From contig NZ_JBBUTK010000003.1 of NCBI RefSeq assembly GCF_039592695.1, forward strand, positions 186,001-250,000: DNA of 64,000 nucleotides. The letters run 5' to 3'. This DNA is from Flagellimonas_A sp039592695. Its GTDB lineage: Bacteria; Bacteroidota; Bacteroidia; Flavobacteriales; Flavobacteriaceae. The notes beneath the pieces were generated by a model. That model was not told the origin of the DNA and searched no databases. It saw only the letters and a program-made list of their open reading frames with translations. The translations under genes were made by a program, and so were the position numbers. Position 1 is the first letter of the stretch, and every line of letters starts with the position of its first letter. Below, one piece after another: positions 26,266-36,200 of the stretch.

Positions 26266-27026
26266 TAAAGGGCCCTTTCAGGGTAGTTGATGAACATACC
26301 GTCAACCCCAAATTCTTTCATTTTTTGAATATCATCTGGTTCGTTCACGGTATAGGTATATACTTTGAAGCCTTCGGTTTTTATTTTTTCGACATTTTCT
26401 TTTGTCAGGGTTTTGTACCAAGGGTTTATGGCGACGGCCTTCAGTTCATTTGCCACAGGCACTGCCGTAGTTGGGTCTTCGTCTTCTGTTAAAACCGCAA
26501 TGGCGACATCGGGATTGATTTTTCGTATTTCTCGAAGCTCATCCCAATTAAAACTTGATATCACAAAATTCTTCCAATCCCAACCTCGTTCACGAACGTA
26601 GTAACCCATAATGAAGTTGACACGTTCAGCGGTGTTCGCGCCTTTCAACTCAATGTTGAGGGGTACTTGATTGTCAATGAGATTCAACACATCTTGCAAC
26701 ATGGGTATTTTATGATTGCCGTCTAAAATGACCTGTTTGAGGTCGAAAATGTTGTACTCTTCAATACGACCACCAGCGTTGGAAAGCCGCTCAAGCCGTT
26801 CATCATGAAAAACCACAATCTCACCACTATCAATTTTGAACACATCTATTTCAATCATATCAACGCCCAAGTCCATCGCTTTTTGTACAGAAGCTAATGT
26901 ATTTTCAGTCTCATGGCCCATAGCTCCCCTGTGCCCTATGACCAAAGGTTTTTTGCTCATCATATTGCAACCCATAAACAAGAGAACAATAAAACTAAGT
27001 GAAATCAAGCTTCTCATCAAATACAT
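26265..27026 (-). CDS. Glycerophosphodiester phosphodiesterase, lipoprotein
   Basis: A 253-residue GDPD-family hydrolase that releases glycerol 3-phosphate from glycerophosphodiesters. The N-terminus is a lipoprotein signal with lipobox LLFMGC. The catalytic part opens with VIGHRGAMGHETENTLAS, followed by MIEIDVFKIDSGEIVVFHDERLERL, giving the metal-binding Glu-Asp and His-Asp set. LNIELKG lies in the core. An exported GDPD fits the nearby glycerol genes. Two ATGs, at 27026 and 27017, are both possible. The second gives a more compact signal peptide. Confidence 0.93.
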   Translation of the reverse strand: MYLMRSLISLSFIVLLFMGCNMMSKKPLVIGHRGAMGHETENTLASVQKAMDLGVDMIEIDVFKIDSGEIVVFHDERLERLSNAGGRIEEYNIFDLKQVILDGNHKIPMLQDVLNLIDNQVPLNIELKGANTAERVNFIMGYYVRERGWDWKNFVISSFNWDELREIRKINPDVAIAVLTEDEDPTTAVPVANELKAVAINPWYKTLTKENVEKIKTEGFKVYTYTVNEPDDIQKMKEFGVDGMFINYPERAL

Positions 27027-27124
27027 TTTAGAGTTGCTAAAATACGATATGATTACAAAGTTTTTCTAATGGATTATTCTCTTATGAGCACTTGTGGTTT
27101 TATCAAAAAATCATTTTAGATGCC

Positions 27125-27151
27125 TATTAATTATCAATTTGATAATTAATA
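27125..27151. promoter_or_regulatory. Perfect 27-bp palindrome, candidate operator
   Basis: The left arm TATTAATTATCAA (27125-27137) and right arm TTGATAATTAATA (27139-27151) pair perfectly around one central T. It lies 44 bp upstream of the ATG at 27196, just ahead of a TATATTTA (27157-27164) that resembles the Bacteroidota minus-7 element TAnnTTTG. Such a site would suit a dimeric repressor or activator. No regulator for it is identified. Confidence 0.6.
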
Positions 27152-27195
27152 TTTGATATATTTAGCACTGTATTAACCAATTAAATAAACTTAAA

Positions 27196-27621
27196 ATGTT
27201 TTCAAAATCAAACTTAATTGCTACACTAGTGACCGCAGTGGTCATGTTTTTTCTCGGCTTTGTTATCTGGGGTGTTGCCTTAGAAAGTTTTTTTAAATCC
27301 CACATGATTACCGATGTTTCTAAAGAACCCATGGAGTTTCCTTTAATCGCGGTTTCTCAACTAGTAGGGGCATTTATTTTGTGTTCAATCTATCGCAAAT
27401 GGGCTAGAGGACATCATAGTGCTAGCGAAGGTTTTGAGTTCGGAATTGCTGTGGGTGCATTCACTGGTATTGCAATGGGGTTGATGTGGTATGCCACATC
27501 AACAATGATGGACTTCACCGGATTTATAGCTGAGGCCATTGTCGAAATCGTTTATTACGGTATCGTAGGCGCCGTCATAGCCTTAGTCTACAAAGCCACC
27601 AGTAAAAAAGCCACTACTTAA
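27196..27621 (+). CDS. Small four-helix membrane protein of unknown function
   Basis: A 141-residue protein with four predicted helices: residues about 8-30 (LIATLVTAVVMFFLGFVIWG), 48-65 (LIAVSQLVGAFILCSIY), 80-100 (FGIAVGAFTGIAMGLMW) and 112-132 (AIVEIVYYGIVGAVIALVY). No catalytic motif is recognised. It resembles small DUF-type membrane proteins of flavobacteria, but no family is named with confidence. It stands alone, with a perfect palindrome upstream and an intrinsic terminator downstream, which suggests a separately regulated single gene. Confidence 0.8.
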   Translation: MFSKSNLIATLVTAVVMFFLGFVIWGVALESFFKSHMITDVSKEPMEFPLIAVSQLVGAFILCSIYRKWARGHHSASEGFEFGIAVGAFTGIAMGLMWYATSTMMDFTGFIAEAIVEIVYYGIVGAVIALVYKATSKKATT

Positions 27622-27643
27622 ACAATTTAATTGCATTGGAGAG

Positions 27644-27668
27644 AAGCGGGCCAAAGCCCGCTTTTTTA
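27644..27668 (+). terminator. Intrinsic terminator after the four-helix protein gene
   Basis: GCGGGC (27646-27651) pairs with GCCCGC (27656-27661) across CAAA, extended by flanking A/T pairs, and TTTTTT follows at 27662-27667. The stem abuts the GH13 stop codon on the opposite strand. T-runs on the minus strand are weak, so it acts mainly on the plus strand. Confidence 0.85.
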
Positions 27669-29540
27669 TTCTTCCAATTTTAGGATGAAAGACTCAAGAG
27701 GTGCAAGATTCAATTCAATATTGCCCTTTCCGTCCTTGACCTGTAACAAAGCCTCTTTCTTTCCGTACAGCATCTCTTTTAATTGTATGTCGCCATCGGA
27801 TAGTTTCCATTTTGAAACCACTTCATCAGGAAGCTTTAAATCGATTTCATACCGTTTTTCAGCATCAAAATTTGAAATGATGATCAGTCGTTCCTTTTTT
27901 GACCATCGCACAAACGAGAATACCCGATGATCGTAACCTTCGGTATGTGCCTTGTTGTAGTAATGGATTTCTTGGTACTCTCCCATAAGCGCTTCACTGT
28001 TGATGGCAAAATTCAACAGCCGCTTGTAGAAATCCCTGAGTGATTTTTCATCATCGGTCAATTGTCCTCCATCGAATTTTTTGTTGTTCACCCAGCGTTG
28101 GTGGGCAGGCACCCCGATATAATCAAAAATGGAGGTACGGGAAGGCTTACCAAAACCGGCATCCTCAGAGCCGTCTTCGCCCACTTCTTGGCCAAAATAA
28201 ATCATCGTTGGCGAGGTGCTCAAGGTGGCAGAAACCACCATGGCAGGTTTGCCCAGTTCGGCTTTACCCACAAATTCTGGGCTCGCAATGCGCTGTTCGT
28301 CGTGATTCTCCAAAAAATGCAGCATGTGGTGCTCAATATCCTGCAACCCGTTTTGTACGGTGTGAATGTGGTCTGTCCACCCATAGCCTTTCATGATGTG
28401 CTTTAGGCTGTCGTACAATTCGACTTTGTCGTAGAGATAATCCATTTTTCCTTTATGGATGTAGTCTCGATACAACTGCGGATTGTACACTTCTGCCAAC
28501 AAAAATGCGTCGGGATTTTTCATTTTGATGGAGGAGTTCATAAAGCTCCAAAACGCTACGGGCACCATTTCGGCCATATCAAACCGGAAGCCATCTACCC
28601 CCATATCCAACCAATACAAAGCAATATCACGAAACTTGTACCACGAATCGGGCAGGTCTTTTTCTTTCCAAAACTCAAAATGGGCCTGATATTCTTTTTG
28701 GCCGTATCCTTCCGGTAATTCCTCAAAATCTTTGCTCCCATCGGGTCGAATGCCGTAGTTGACTTTTACGGTTTCGTACCAGTCGTTGAAATTGGGTTGG
28801 GCCAACCGTGAACCGTTACCCGTCCATTTTGCTGGAATTTCCGTGAATTTTGAATCGGCCAATCGGTGGGCATCCCCGCCAAGGGGCAAATACCAATCGG
28901 GCCATTCAGGCGTTCTGAACTCCATTTTCGGTATGTAGTAAAAATTGTTGTCGCGGGCATATTCGACCGTGGTAGTATCCTCAGCCCCAAAATCGACCAC
29001 CCCATCTGGATTGGTCTCACCCTCATAGTTGCGCGCCACATGGTTGGGAACAATATCGATGAGCACTTTCATGCCATGCTCATGGGTTCGGTCTATCAAC
29101 GCCTTGAACTCTTCCAATCGGTTTTCAACATTGACCGCCAAATCAGGATTCACATTATAATAATCCTTCACGGCATAGGGCGAACCTGCCCGGCCCTTGA
29201 CCACATCAGGGTCATCGTTCGAGATGCCATATTTTGTGTAATCATTGATAACGGCATGGTGCGGCACCCCAGTGTACCAAATGTGGGTGACCCCCAAATT
29301 CTTGATTTCAGAAAGTGCTTTATCATCAAAATCGGCAAACTTCCCCACCCCATTTTCTTCTAGGGTGCCCCATGGTTTGTTGGTGGTGTTCGTATTGCCA
29401 AAAAGACGGGTAAAAACCTGATAAACAACTGCTTTTCTTTTTTTCATTTCAATTTTTTGCTCTGGCAAATTGGTTTTCCCTTCTTGACATGCAATAATTG
29501 CTAAAGTCAATGCCAAAAAACCAAGCGCCCACCTTTTCAT
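27666..29540 (-). CDS. GH13 alpha-amylase family lipoprotein
   Basis: A 624-residue glycoside hydrolase of family GH13. The N-terminal lipoprotein signal has lipobox AIIAC, so it is anchored in the envelope. The conserved regions are VLIDIVPNHVA (region I), GVDGFRFDMAEM with nucleophile Asp321 (region II), FLLAEVYNP with acid/base Glu350 (region III) and FLENHDEQR with Asp414 (region IV). It would hydrolyse alpha-1,4-glucans or maltodextrins. It overlaps the upstream GH65 gene by four bases, so both come from one transcript with the LacI-type regulator. Exact linkage and product size cannot be read. Confidence 0.94.
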   Translation of the reverse strand: MKRWALGFLALTLAIIACQEGKTNLPEQKIEMKKRKAVVYQVFTRLFGNTNTTNKPWGTLEENGVGKFADFDDKALSEIKNLGVTHIWYTGVPHHAVINDYTKYGISNDDPDVVKGRAGSPYAVKDYYNVNPDLAVNVENRLEEFKALIDRTHEHGMKVLIDIVPNHVARNYEGETNPDGVVDFGAEDTTTVEYARDNNFYYIPKMEFRTPEWPDWYLPLGGDAHRLADSKFTEIPAKWTGNGSRLAQPNFNDWYETVKVNYGIRPDGSKDFEELPEGYGQKEYQAHFEFWKEKDLPDSWYKFRDIALYWLDMGVDGFRFDMAEMVPVAFWSFMNSSIKMKNPDAFLLAEVYNPQLYRDYIHKGKMDYLYDKVELYDSLKHIMKGYGWTDHIHTVQNGLQDIEHHMLHFLENHDEQRIASPEFVGKAELGKPAMVVSATLSTSPTMIYFGQEVGEDGSEDAGFGKPSRTSIFDYIGVPAHQRWVNNKKFDGGQLTDDEKSLRDFYKRLLNFAINSEALMGEYQEIHYYNKAHTEGYDHRVFSFVRWSKKERLIIISNFDAEKRYEIDLKLPDEVVSKWKLSDGDIQLKEMLYGKKEALLQVKDGKGNIELNLAPLESFILKLEE

Positions 29541-31840
29541 GCTTCAACCGTTTTTCCTGGAAGCAAAACCACCCGCTCTCCGTTCACCCGAATTGACATT
29601 TCTTCATTGCCTGCAAGTTCGTAGTTAGAACCCTTTTTTGTCACCGTGACCTTGATGATTCGGTTTCTAAAATTGATTTTGAAGGAATAGGAATCCCATT
29701 CCTCTGGAATCTGTGGCGTAAAGTTCAATTTATCATCAATGACGCGCATGCCGCCAAAACCCTCCACAATGCTCATCCAAGTGCCCGCCATGGATGTGAT
29801 GTGAAGCCCTTCTTCAACCTCTTTGTTGTAATCGTCCAAATCCAATCGAGAAGTTCTCAGGTAAAATTCGTAGGCTTGTTGCATACGGCCCAATTTGGCA
29901 GCCTGAATGCTGTGCACGCAAGGGGATAATGACGACTCATGAACCGTGAAGGGTTCGTAAAAATCAAAATGCCTTTTCAATTCCTCGGTTGAAAAATGGT
30001 CTTCAAAAAAGTAGAATCCCTGCAACACATCGGCCTGTTTGATATAAGGGGAACGCAAGATTCGGTCCCAACTCCATTTTTGGTTGATGGGGCGTTCGGT
30101 CTTTGGAAGTTTATCCACAGTAATCAATTCCTTATCCAAAAATCCATCCTGCTGTAAATAAACAGTGTGTTTTTCCGAATATGGAAAATAGAGGTTATCG
30201 GCCACTTCTTGCCATTGTTCGGTTTCTGAAGCGCTGAGTTTGGTGAGCCCGATAATGCGGTCATAGTCTTCTGGGTAGCCTTCTTTGACCTTTTCAAGCT
30301 CCTCCAACGTGTAATCAATACACCATTTTGCCAAGTAGTTAGTGTACCAATTGTTGTTCACGTTGTTTTCATATTCATTGGGCCCTGTAACCCCTAAAAT
30401 GACATACTTCTCCTTGTTTTCTGAATAATTGGCCCTTTGGTGCCAAAACCGTGCAATACCGATAAGCACTTCCAAGCCCATTTCTGGTATGTAACTATAG
30501 TCGCCCGTAAAGCGGTAATAATTGAAAATGGCAAAGGCTATGGCGCCATTTCGGTGTATTTCCTCAAAAGTGATTTCCCACTCGTTGTGGCATTCCTCAC
30601 CGTTCATGGTCACCATAGGGTAGAGTGCCGCCCCGTTTTTAAACCCAAGTTTTTGGGCATTTTCAATGGCCTTTTCCAGATGGTTGTAGCGGTACTTCAA
30701 GAGATTCCACGCCACGGTCTGGTCTTTGGTGGCCATGTAAAAGGGCAGGCAGTAGGCCTCGGTATCCCAGTAGGTGCTTCCACCGTATTTTTCGCCCGTG
30801 AAACCTTTTGGGCCAATATTCAGCCTTGAATCCTTGCCCAGATAGGTTTGGTTCAATTGAAATATATTAAATCTGATGCCCTGTTGTGCCTTTATATCAC
30901 CATTTATGCTGATATCGCTCATCCACCAGATGTCTGCCCAGGCTTGTTTTTGCTTTTCAAGCAACCCTTCGAAGCCAATTTTGGTTGCTTCATCCAGAGC
31001 GTTATTGGCTGCCTTGACCAAATCAGTGGCCTTATGGTATCGCGAGGTGGTATACCCGCCAAACTTGACCAAGGCCATTTTTTCGCCCTTTTTTAAATCG
31101 TGTACGAATTCAAGGGAAGCCTTGGTTTCCGATTTCTCGGATTTTGATATGGTTATGGATGCTCCTTCAGAAGCTGCCTCTGCCTGCATAAACGTGCAGG
31201 TTGCAAAGTTCGTTTTCATCGTATGGGCCTCGATAAAGGCACGATTGTTTTCATAGGAAACATCCGTAGTGTTCCAAAATTTATCATCCCAATTGCTATC
31301 ACGGTTCTTGATACCGCTATCCAAATAGGGAATCATCTTCACCTCAGCATCATCGTTCAAAACCACAACCTCGTACTTAATGGCACCAACCTCATCCAAA
31401 TCAAGGCTTAAAAAACGAGTGACAGTGACGGCTACTTCAACTTCATTTGAAAGTATGGCCTGAAAACTACGCTTATACCATCCCTCTTTCATGTTGAGTT
31501 CACGGCGGAAGCTTATCACTTTTTTGCAAGTGTTTAGGTCTAGTGCCTCACTATTGACGAATACTTGGATTCCAATCCAGTTTGGAGCGTTCAACACTTT
31601 TGCGAAATATTCGGGATAGCCATTCTTCCACCAGCCCACTCGGGTCTTATCAGGATAATAGACCCCTGCGATATAGCTTCCTTGAAAAGTGCTGCCCGAA
31701 TAATCTTCTTCAAAATTGGCACGTTGCCCCATGGCACCGTTGCCTAAACTGAAAAGACTTTCTGACGATTCTACACGGTCTTTATCGAATCCCTCCTCGA
31801 TTATTGACCATGTATTTGCCTGTATGTAATCTTGATTCAT
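29537..31840 (-). CDS. GH65 glycoside phosphorylase (maltose phosphorylase-like)
   Basis: A 767-residue GH65 enzyme without a signal peptide, hence cytoplasmic. The N-terminal beta-sandwich includes ESLFSLGNGAMGQRANFEEDYSG. The (alpha/alpha)6 core has the general-acid glutamate Glu489 in VTGPNEYENNV and a phosphate-loop region around HESSLSPCVHS near residue 640. The family phosphorolyses maltose or other alpha-glucobioses to beta-glucose 1-phosphate and glucose. A beta-phosphoglucomutase, usually adjacent, is not in the window. The gene lies 27 bp after the LacI-type gene and overlaps the GH13 gene by four bases. Confidence 0.92.
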   Translation of the reverse strand: MNQDYIQANTWSIIEEGFDKDRVESSESLFSLGNGAMGQRANFEEDYSGSTFQGSYIAGVYYPDKTRVGWWKNGYPEYFAKVLNAPNWIGIQVFVNSEALDLNTCKKVISFRRELNMKEGWYKRSFQAILSNEVEVAVTVTRFLSLDLDEVGAIKYEVVVLNDDAEVKMIPYLDSGIKNRDSNWDDKFWNTTDVSYENNRAFIEAHTMKTNFATCTFMQAEAASEGASITISKSEKSETKASLEFVHDLKKGEKMALVKFGGYTTSRYHKATDLVKAANNALDEATKIGFEGLLEKQKQAWADIWWMSDISINGDIKAQQGIRFNIFQLNQTYLGKDSRLNIGPKGFTGEKYGGSTYWDTEAYCLPFYMATKDQTVAWNLLKYRYNHLEKAIENAQKLGFKNGAALYPMVTMNGEECHNEWEITFEEIHRNGAIAFAIFNYYRFTGDYSYIPEMGLEVLIGIARFWHQRANYSENKEKYVILGVTGPNEYENNVNNNWYTNYLAKWCIDYTLEELEKVKEGYPEDYDRIIGLTKLSASETEQWQEVADNLYFPYSEKHTVYLQQDGFLDKELITVDKLPKTERPINQKWSWDRILRSPYIKQADVLQGFYFFEDHFSTEELKRHFDFYEPFTVHESSLSPCVHSIQAAKLGRMQQAYEFYLRTSRLDLDDYNKEVEEGLHITSMAGTWMSIVEGFGGMRVIDDKLNFTPQIPEEWDSYSFKINFRNRIIKVTVTKKGSNYELAGNEEMSIRVNGERVVLLPGKTVEA

Positions 31841-31853
31841 TTGTTGGTAAAAG

Positions 31854-31869
31854 AAGTTTGGGCAAACTT
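31854..31869. repeat. Short inverted repeat between lacI-type and GH65 genes
   Basis: AAGTTTG (31854-31860) and CAAACTT (31863-31869) form a 7-bp stem with a two-base gap. It spans the regulator's stop codon and most of the 27-bp spacer before GH65. It is too tight for a terminator and could be an operator half-site pair or an mRNA processing stem. Confidence 0.45.
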
Positions 31870-32935
31870 AGTTATTTGTAGAGTCACGTTCAATCAAAGT
31901 GGGTTCAATAATTTGGGTGCGGTATTCGGCATTCTCATCGTCATTTTCAACCCTTTCAATCAACATCTCTGCAGCTATCTCACCCATTTTTTCACCGTGC
32001 TGCGCAACAGAAGTAACGCTTGGGTTGGCATGTTTGGCCAAAAGGCCGTCGGTAAAACCAATGACCGATACGTCTTCTGGAACACGAAGACCCCTTCGCT
32101 GCAATACCCTCATGCCATATATACCGAAGATTTCGTTGACACTAAGCACCGCATCTGGTTTGATTGTGTTCAAAAATGAGCCCATAAGCTCTTCCTCAAT
32201 ATCCATGAATGGTAATTTTAAGATATGTGTTTCATCGACGCTTAATCCATAATCTCGTAAGGCTTTTTCATAGCCCAAATTTCTGCTTCTGCTTACACTG
32301 AAAAAATCTTCTGTGGTCAACAGTGCAATCTTTCTTCTACCTTCATCCAACAATTTCTTGGTGGCATTGTATGCCCCCAAAATATCGTCTATGACCACTT
32401 TATCACAATTTATCTCATCAGTGACCCTATCAAACAATACCAAGGGAATACCTTGTTCGGTGACTTCCTTCAAATGGTTGAAATCTTTTTTCTTTTCGGT
32501 TCCTGCAGAGAGTGACATGATAAACCCGTCGATACTGCCATTGGCCAACATCTCCATATTGATGACCTCTTTGTCAAAAGACTCATCTGAAAGGCAGACA
32601 ATGACATTATAGCCTTTTGCGTTGGCATACTTTTCAATACCCCGGACCACCGTTGTGAAGAAGTAGTGGACAATATCGGGTACTATAACACCTATATTTT
32701 TGGTGCGCTTGTTCTTTAAACTGATTGCAATATTGTTGGGTTTGTAGTTGTAGAGCTTGGCAAAGGCCTGTATTTTCTCTTTGGTATCCCTACTGATCTC
32801 TTCGCTGTTCTTCAGCGCTTTTGAAACAGTGGATATTGAAACATCCAATTCTCGGGCAATATCTTTTAAAGTGATTTTTTGTTTCAAGTTGACTTGCTTT
32901 TTTGAAAAATCTAAATATGAATTTAGCCAATTCAT
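31868..32935 (-). CDS. LacI/GalR-family transcriptional regulator of the alpha-glucan locus
   Basis: A 355-residue sugar-responsive repressor or activator. The helix-turn-helix is ITLKDIARELDVSISTVSKAL near residues 20-40, followed by the hinge helix KLYNYKPNNIAISLKNKRT. The periplasmic-binding-like effector domain starts at NIGVIVPDIVHYFF and includes GFIMSLSAG and SVIGFTDGLLAKHANPSVTSV. It heads the operon with GH65 and GH13 and is divergent from SusC/D. A LacI-type palindrome (33134-33147) lies between. The ATG at 32935 gives an 18-residue lead before the usual start, so a start nearer LKQKITLKD (a TTG) is possible. Confidence 0.93.
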   Translation of the reverse strand: MNWLNSYLDFSKKQVNLKQKITLKDIARELDVSISTVSKALKNSEEISRDTKEKIQAFAKLYNYKPNNIAISLKNKRTKNIGVIVPDIVHYFFTTVVRGIEKYANAKGYNVIVCLSDESFDKEVINMEMLANGSIDGFIMSLSAGTEKKKDFNHLKEVTEQGIPLVLFDRVTDEINCDKVVIDDILGAYNATKKLLDEGRRKIALLTTEDFFSVSRSRNLGYEKALRDYGLSVDETHILKLPFMDIEEELMGSFLNTIKPDAVLSVNEIFGIYGMRVLQRRGLRVPEDVSVIGFTDGLLAKHANPSVTSVAQHGEKMGEIAAEMLIERVENDDENAEYRTQIIEPTLIERDSTNN

Positions 32936-33019
32936 TATACAGAAAGATTTAACACTCCAAATTTTAACATAATTTGGATTCGTGTGTTATTCCTAAAAAG
33001 ACTAAAACAATAAAAATGA

Positions 33020-33027
33020 TATATTTG
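33020..33027 (+). promoter_or_regulatory. TAnnTTTG-type minus-7 element upstream of susC
   Basis: TATATTTG matches the Bacteroidota minus-7 consensus exactly, on the susC strand 217 bp before its ATG. No good minus-33 TTTG is at the usual distance, so the call is tentative. It would give a long leader that includes the operator. Confidence 0.3.
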
Positions 33028-33119
33028 AAGGAAAATTTGTTAAAAACACTGAATTGTACTGTTCATTTTTAAGGAATGTATAAATTCAGTCTTTATATGT
33101 TGTCGAATTACCAAATTAA

Positions 33120-33127
33120 CAAAGTTA
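33120..33127 (-). promoter_or_regulatory. TAnnTTTG-type minus-7 element reading toward the LacI-type gene
   Basis: On the minus strand the sequence reads TAACTTTG, an exact minus-7 match. It sits beside the operator-like palindrome (33134-33147), which would then occupy the zone just upstream of the minus-7 box. Repressor binding there would control the regulator-GH65-GH13 operon. This is inference from position only. Confidence 0.35.
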
Positions 33128-33133
33128 TTAACA

Positions 33134-33147
33134 CGAAACCGTTTTCG
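33134..33147. promoter_or_regulatory. LacI-family operator between the regulator and susC
   Basis: The sequence CGAAACCGTTTTCG is a near-perfect palindrome (CGAAAnCGnTTTCG, one mismatched pair) with the central CG typical of LacI/GalR operators. It lies in the 308-bp gap between the divergent LacI-type gene and susC, 96 bp before the susC ATG. The adjacent regulator is the natural binder. The rest of the gap holds no gene. Confidence 0.8.
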
Positions 33148-33243
33148 CTTTCTTCCTGTTTGGACAATTCACGCTTATTAACATTTTTTTGCTTTATGTT
33201 TAACTCTTGATTTAAAATTAACTAAACTTAAAATTAATTACTT

Positions 33244-36200
33244 ATGAAGATTACGCTACTTAAAGGTTTTTTACTGGCCGGGGCAATATTTTGCTTCGGA
33301 CTGGTCAAAGCCCAGACGGTATCGGGTACTGTATCTGATGCCAACGGTCCTTTGCCGGGAGCAAGCGTTTTGGTGAAAGGAACAACTAACGGTACGCAAA
33401 CTGATTTTGATGGCAACTACACCTTGAATGATGTGGGTGCAGATGCAACACTTGTATTCAGCTATATCGGATTTGCGAGCCAAGAGATTGCCGTTAACGG
33501 TCAGTCGACCATTAATGTGACGCTGCAAGAAGATGCCCAAGCATTGGATGAAGTCGTCATCATCGGTTATGGCCAAACAACGGTAGATGATGCGACAGGT
33601 GCCGTCGCGTCAGTGACCTCTGAAGACTTCAACGGTGGTGTTATTTCCTCACCTGAACAGCTTATTCAAGGTAAAACTGCTGGTGTCCAGATTACACAAA
33701 ACAGTGGTGAACCAGGAGCGGGAATTGCTCTTAGGATTAGGGGGACAGGATCTGTGAGAGCCAATAACAGCCCATTATTTGTTATCGATGGAGTTCCAGT
33801 AACCAATGAAGAAGTTTCAGCCAGTGGTTCTGATGTGGGTGCAGGTGGAAGCGGCTCTCGAAACCCTCTGAATTTCTTGAATCCCAATGACATCGAAAGC
33901 ATGAGTATCTTAAAGGACGCTTCAGCAACGGCTATTTATGGTTCTAGAGGCGCGAATGGGGTAGTTATCATAACCACAAAATCAGGTAAGGGAGCTGGGG
34001 CCCAAGGGCAATGGAGCTTCAATACGGCTCTGAATATCTCTGAAGTTCGTGAGACCTATGACCTATTGAATACGGAAGAATTTATAGAAGCGGGTGGGGC
34101 CAACTTGGGTGGAGCTACCGATTGGCAAGATTTTATCTTTAGAACAACAGCTTCTACAGATAACAACCTTGCTTATGCCATGAACTATGGGAAAGGTAAT
34201 GTACGAGCAACTTTCGGTTATGCCAAACAATTTGGTATCATCGAGGATACCGATTTGGAACGTATTACGGGCCGTTTGAATGTAAATCACCGTTTTTTCG
34301 ACGACAAACTGAAAGTGGGCTTGCAGGCAACTATTTCTAGAATTAATGATCAAGCACCATTTATAAGTAGGACATCAGGAAGTACTGGAGACCTATTGGC
34401 TGCTGCCTATTACTCGAACCCGACTTTAGCCGCTAATCCTGATCTGACTGCTGCACCTGACAGAAATCCAGCTAACCTTCTGGCATATTACAGTGATTTA
34501 ACCAATACCAATAGATTTCTTGGTAATCTTTCATTGGAATATGATTTTACCGATGAACTTTCTGCAAAGTTGAACTTGGGGTACGATACCTCAGATTCTT
34601 CTAGAGGACAAGTAGTTGGCCCACAAATTCTAGCGTTAAACAATGGTTCTGAAAATAATGGTCGTGCAGCAATTAACGATCTGGATACAGAAAACCGTTT
34701 GGTAGAATTGACATTGAACTATAAAAAAGAATTTGAAAATTCAAATTTAGATGCCTTGATAGGCTATTCTTTTCAAGATTTTAACAGGAGTGGCCAGAAT
34801 ATTTTGGGGCAAGGGTTTGGCTCATCTGATTTAAGAGAAATTGCTCGAATCGCTAGGGGCGCATTTGATGCCACACAAAATCTGGCAAGTGGATATCAGG
34901 CTTATGGTATTGGCACATTTGAAGATCAGCCCGATGCTGGCGACCAATTCAGAATATTAAATTTATTTCCGGCTCCCAACATCACAACTGCAGCTTTGCC
35001 GGGAATTCCCGTTGATGCATTCACCGTCGATACTTTTGATAATACAGATGAATTACAATCCTTTTTTGGAAGGGTTAACTATACTCTAATGGACAAGTAT
35101 CTATTTACTGCAACTATTAGGGCTGACGGATCATCACGTTTTGGTGGCAATAATCAATATGGATACTTTCCATCAGCGGCATTTGCTTGGAAACTTAACC
35201 AAGAGGACTTTATCAATGAAGATACGTTTTCTACACTTAAGTTACGTTTGAGCTGGGGTATCACGGGTAACCAAGATGGGATTGGCTATGGTAATTTTGT
35301 CAATCGTACCAGATGGGGAAGGCTGAATGCACCAACACTCAACATTTCGGCAAATTCACAGATTACTGCACCAGCTACCTTGGAAGTCGCATTCGCTAAT
35401 CCTGATTTAAAATGGGAGGAAACAGCACAATATGCAGTGGGTCTTGATTTCGGGTTTATGAACAATCGTTTGACAGGTAATATTGATTTCTATCGCAAAG
35501 AAACCAGTGACATCTTGTTGAACCTTCCTGCTGTTCAGCCTGCGACAGCTCCTTTTGCTTTTCAAAACGTTGATGGAGTCATTGTCAACCAAGGGGTAGA
35601 ATTCGGTTTAGATTATGATATTGCGAGTTCAGAAGATTTCTTTTGGAACGCCAATTTCAATATCGCTTATAACGACAACGAGCTGACCGATTACGAAGGT
35701 CCCGATTTACAAGCGGGCCAAGTATACGGTCAAGGCTTGAGTAATGCGTTTGTTCAGATTTTGACCAACGGAAGATCATTATTTACCTATAATTTACGGA
35801 ACGTTGATGAAAATCTCAATGTGGATACCGACCCCAGTATACAAGATGAAAATGGTTTGCCTACAGTTACTGCTGGTTTCTCAACCAGCGTGACCTACAA
35901 AAACTGGGATGCTTCCATGTTCTTTTCTGGTCAATTCGGCTTCCATGTCTATAACAACACCGCCAATGCGCTTTTTGCACTACCACAAGTCGGTAGTAGA
36001 AACAATTTGCAGAGTGTTATTGCAAGCGGTGTTGGTCCATCCAGTCAAAACCCAAGTACTTTCTTCTTGGAAAAAGGTGATTTTGTTCGATTGCAAACGG
36101 CATCAATCGGCTATAATGTGCCCCTCAGTGGCGAAGGAGCATTGCAGAGCATGCGATTGAGTCTTACCGGTCAAAATCTATTTTTGATTACGGATTATAG

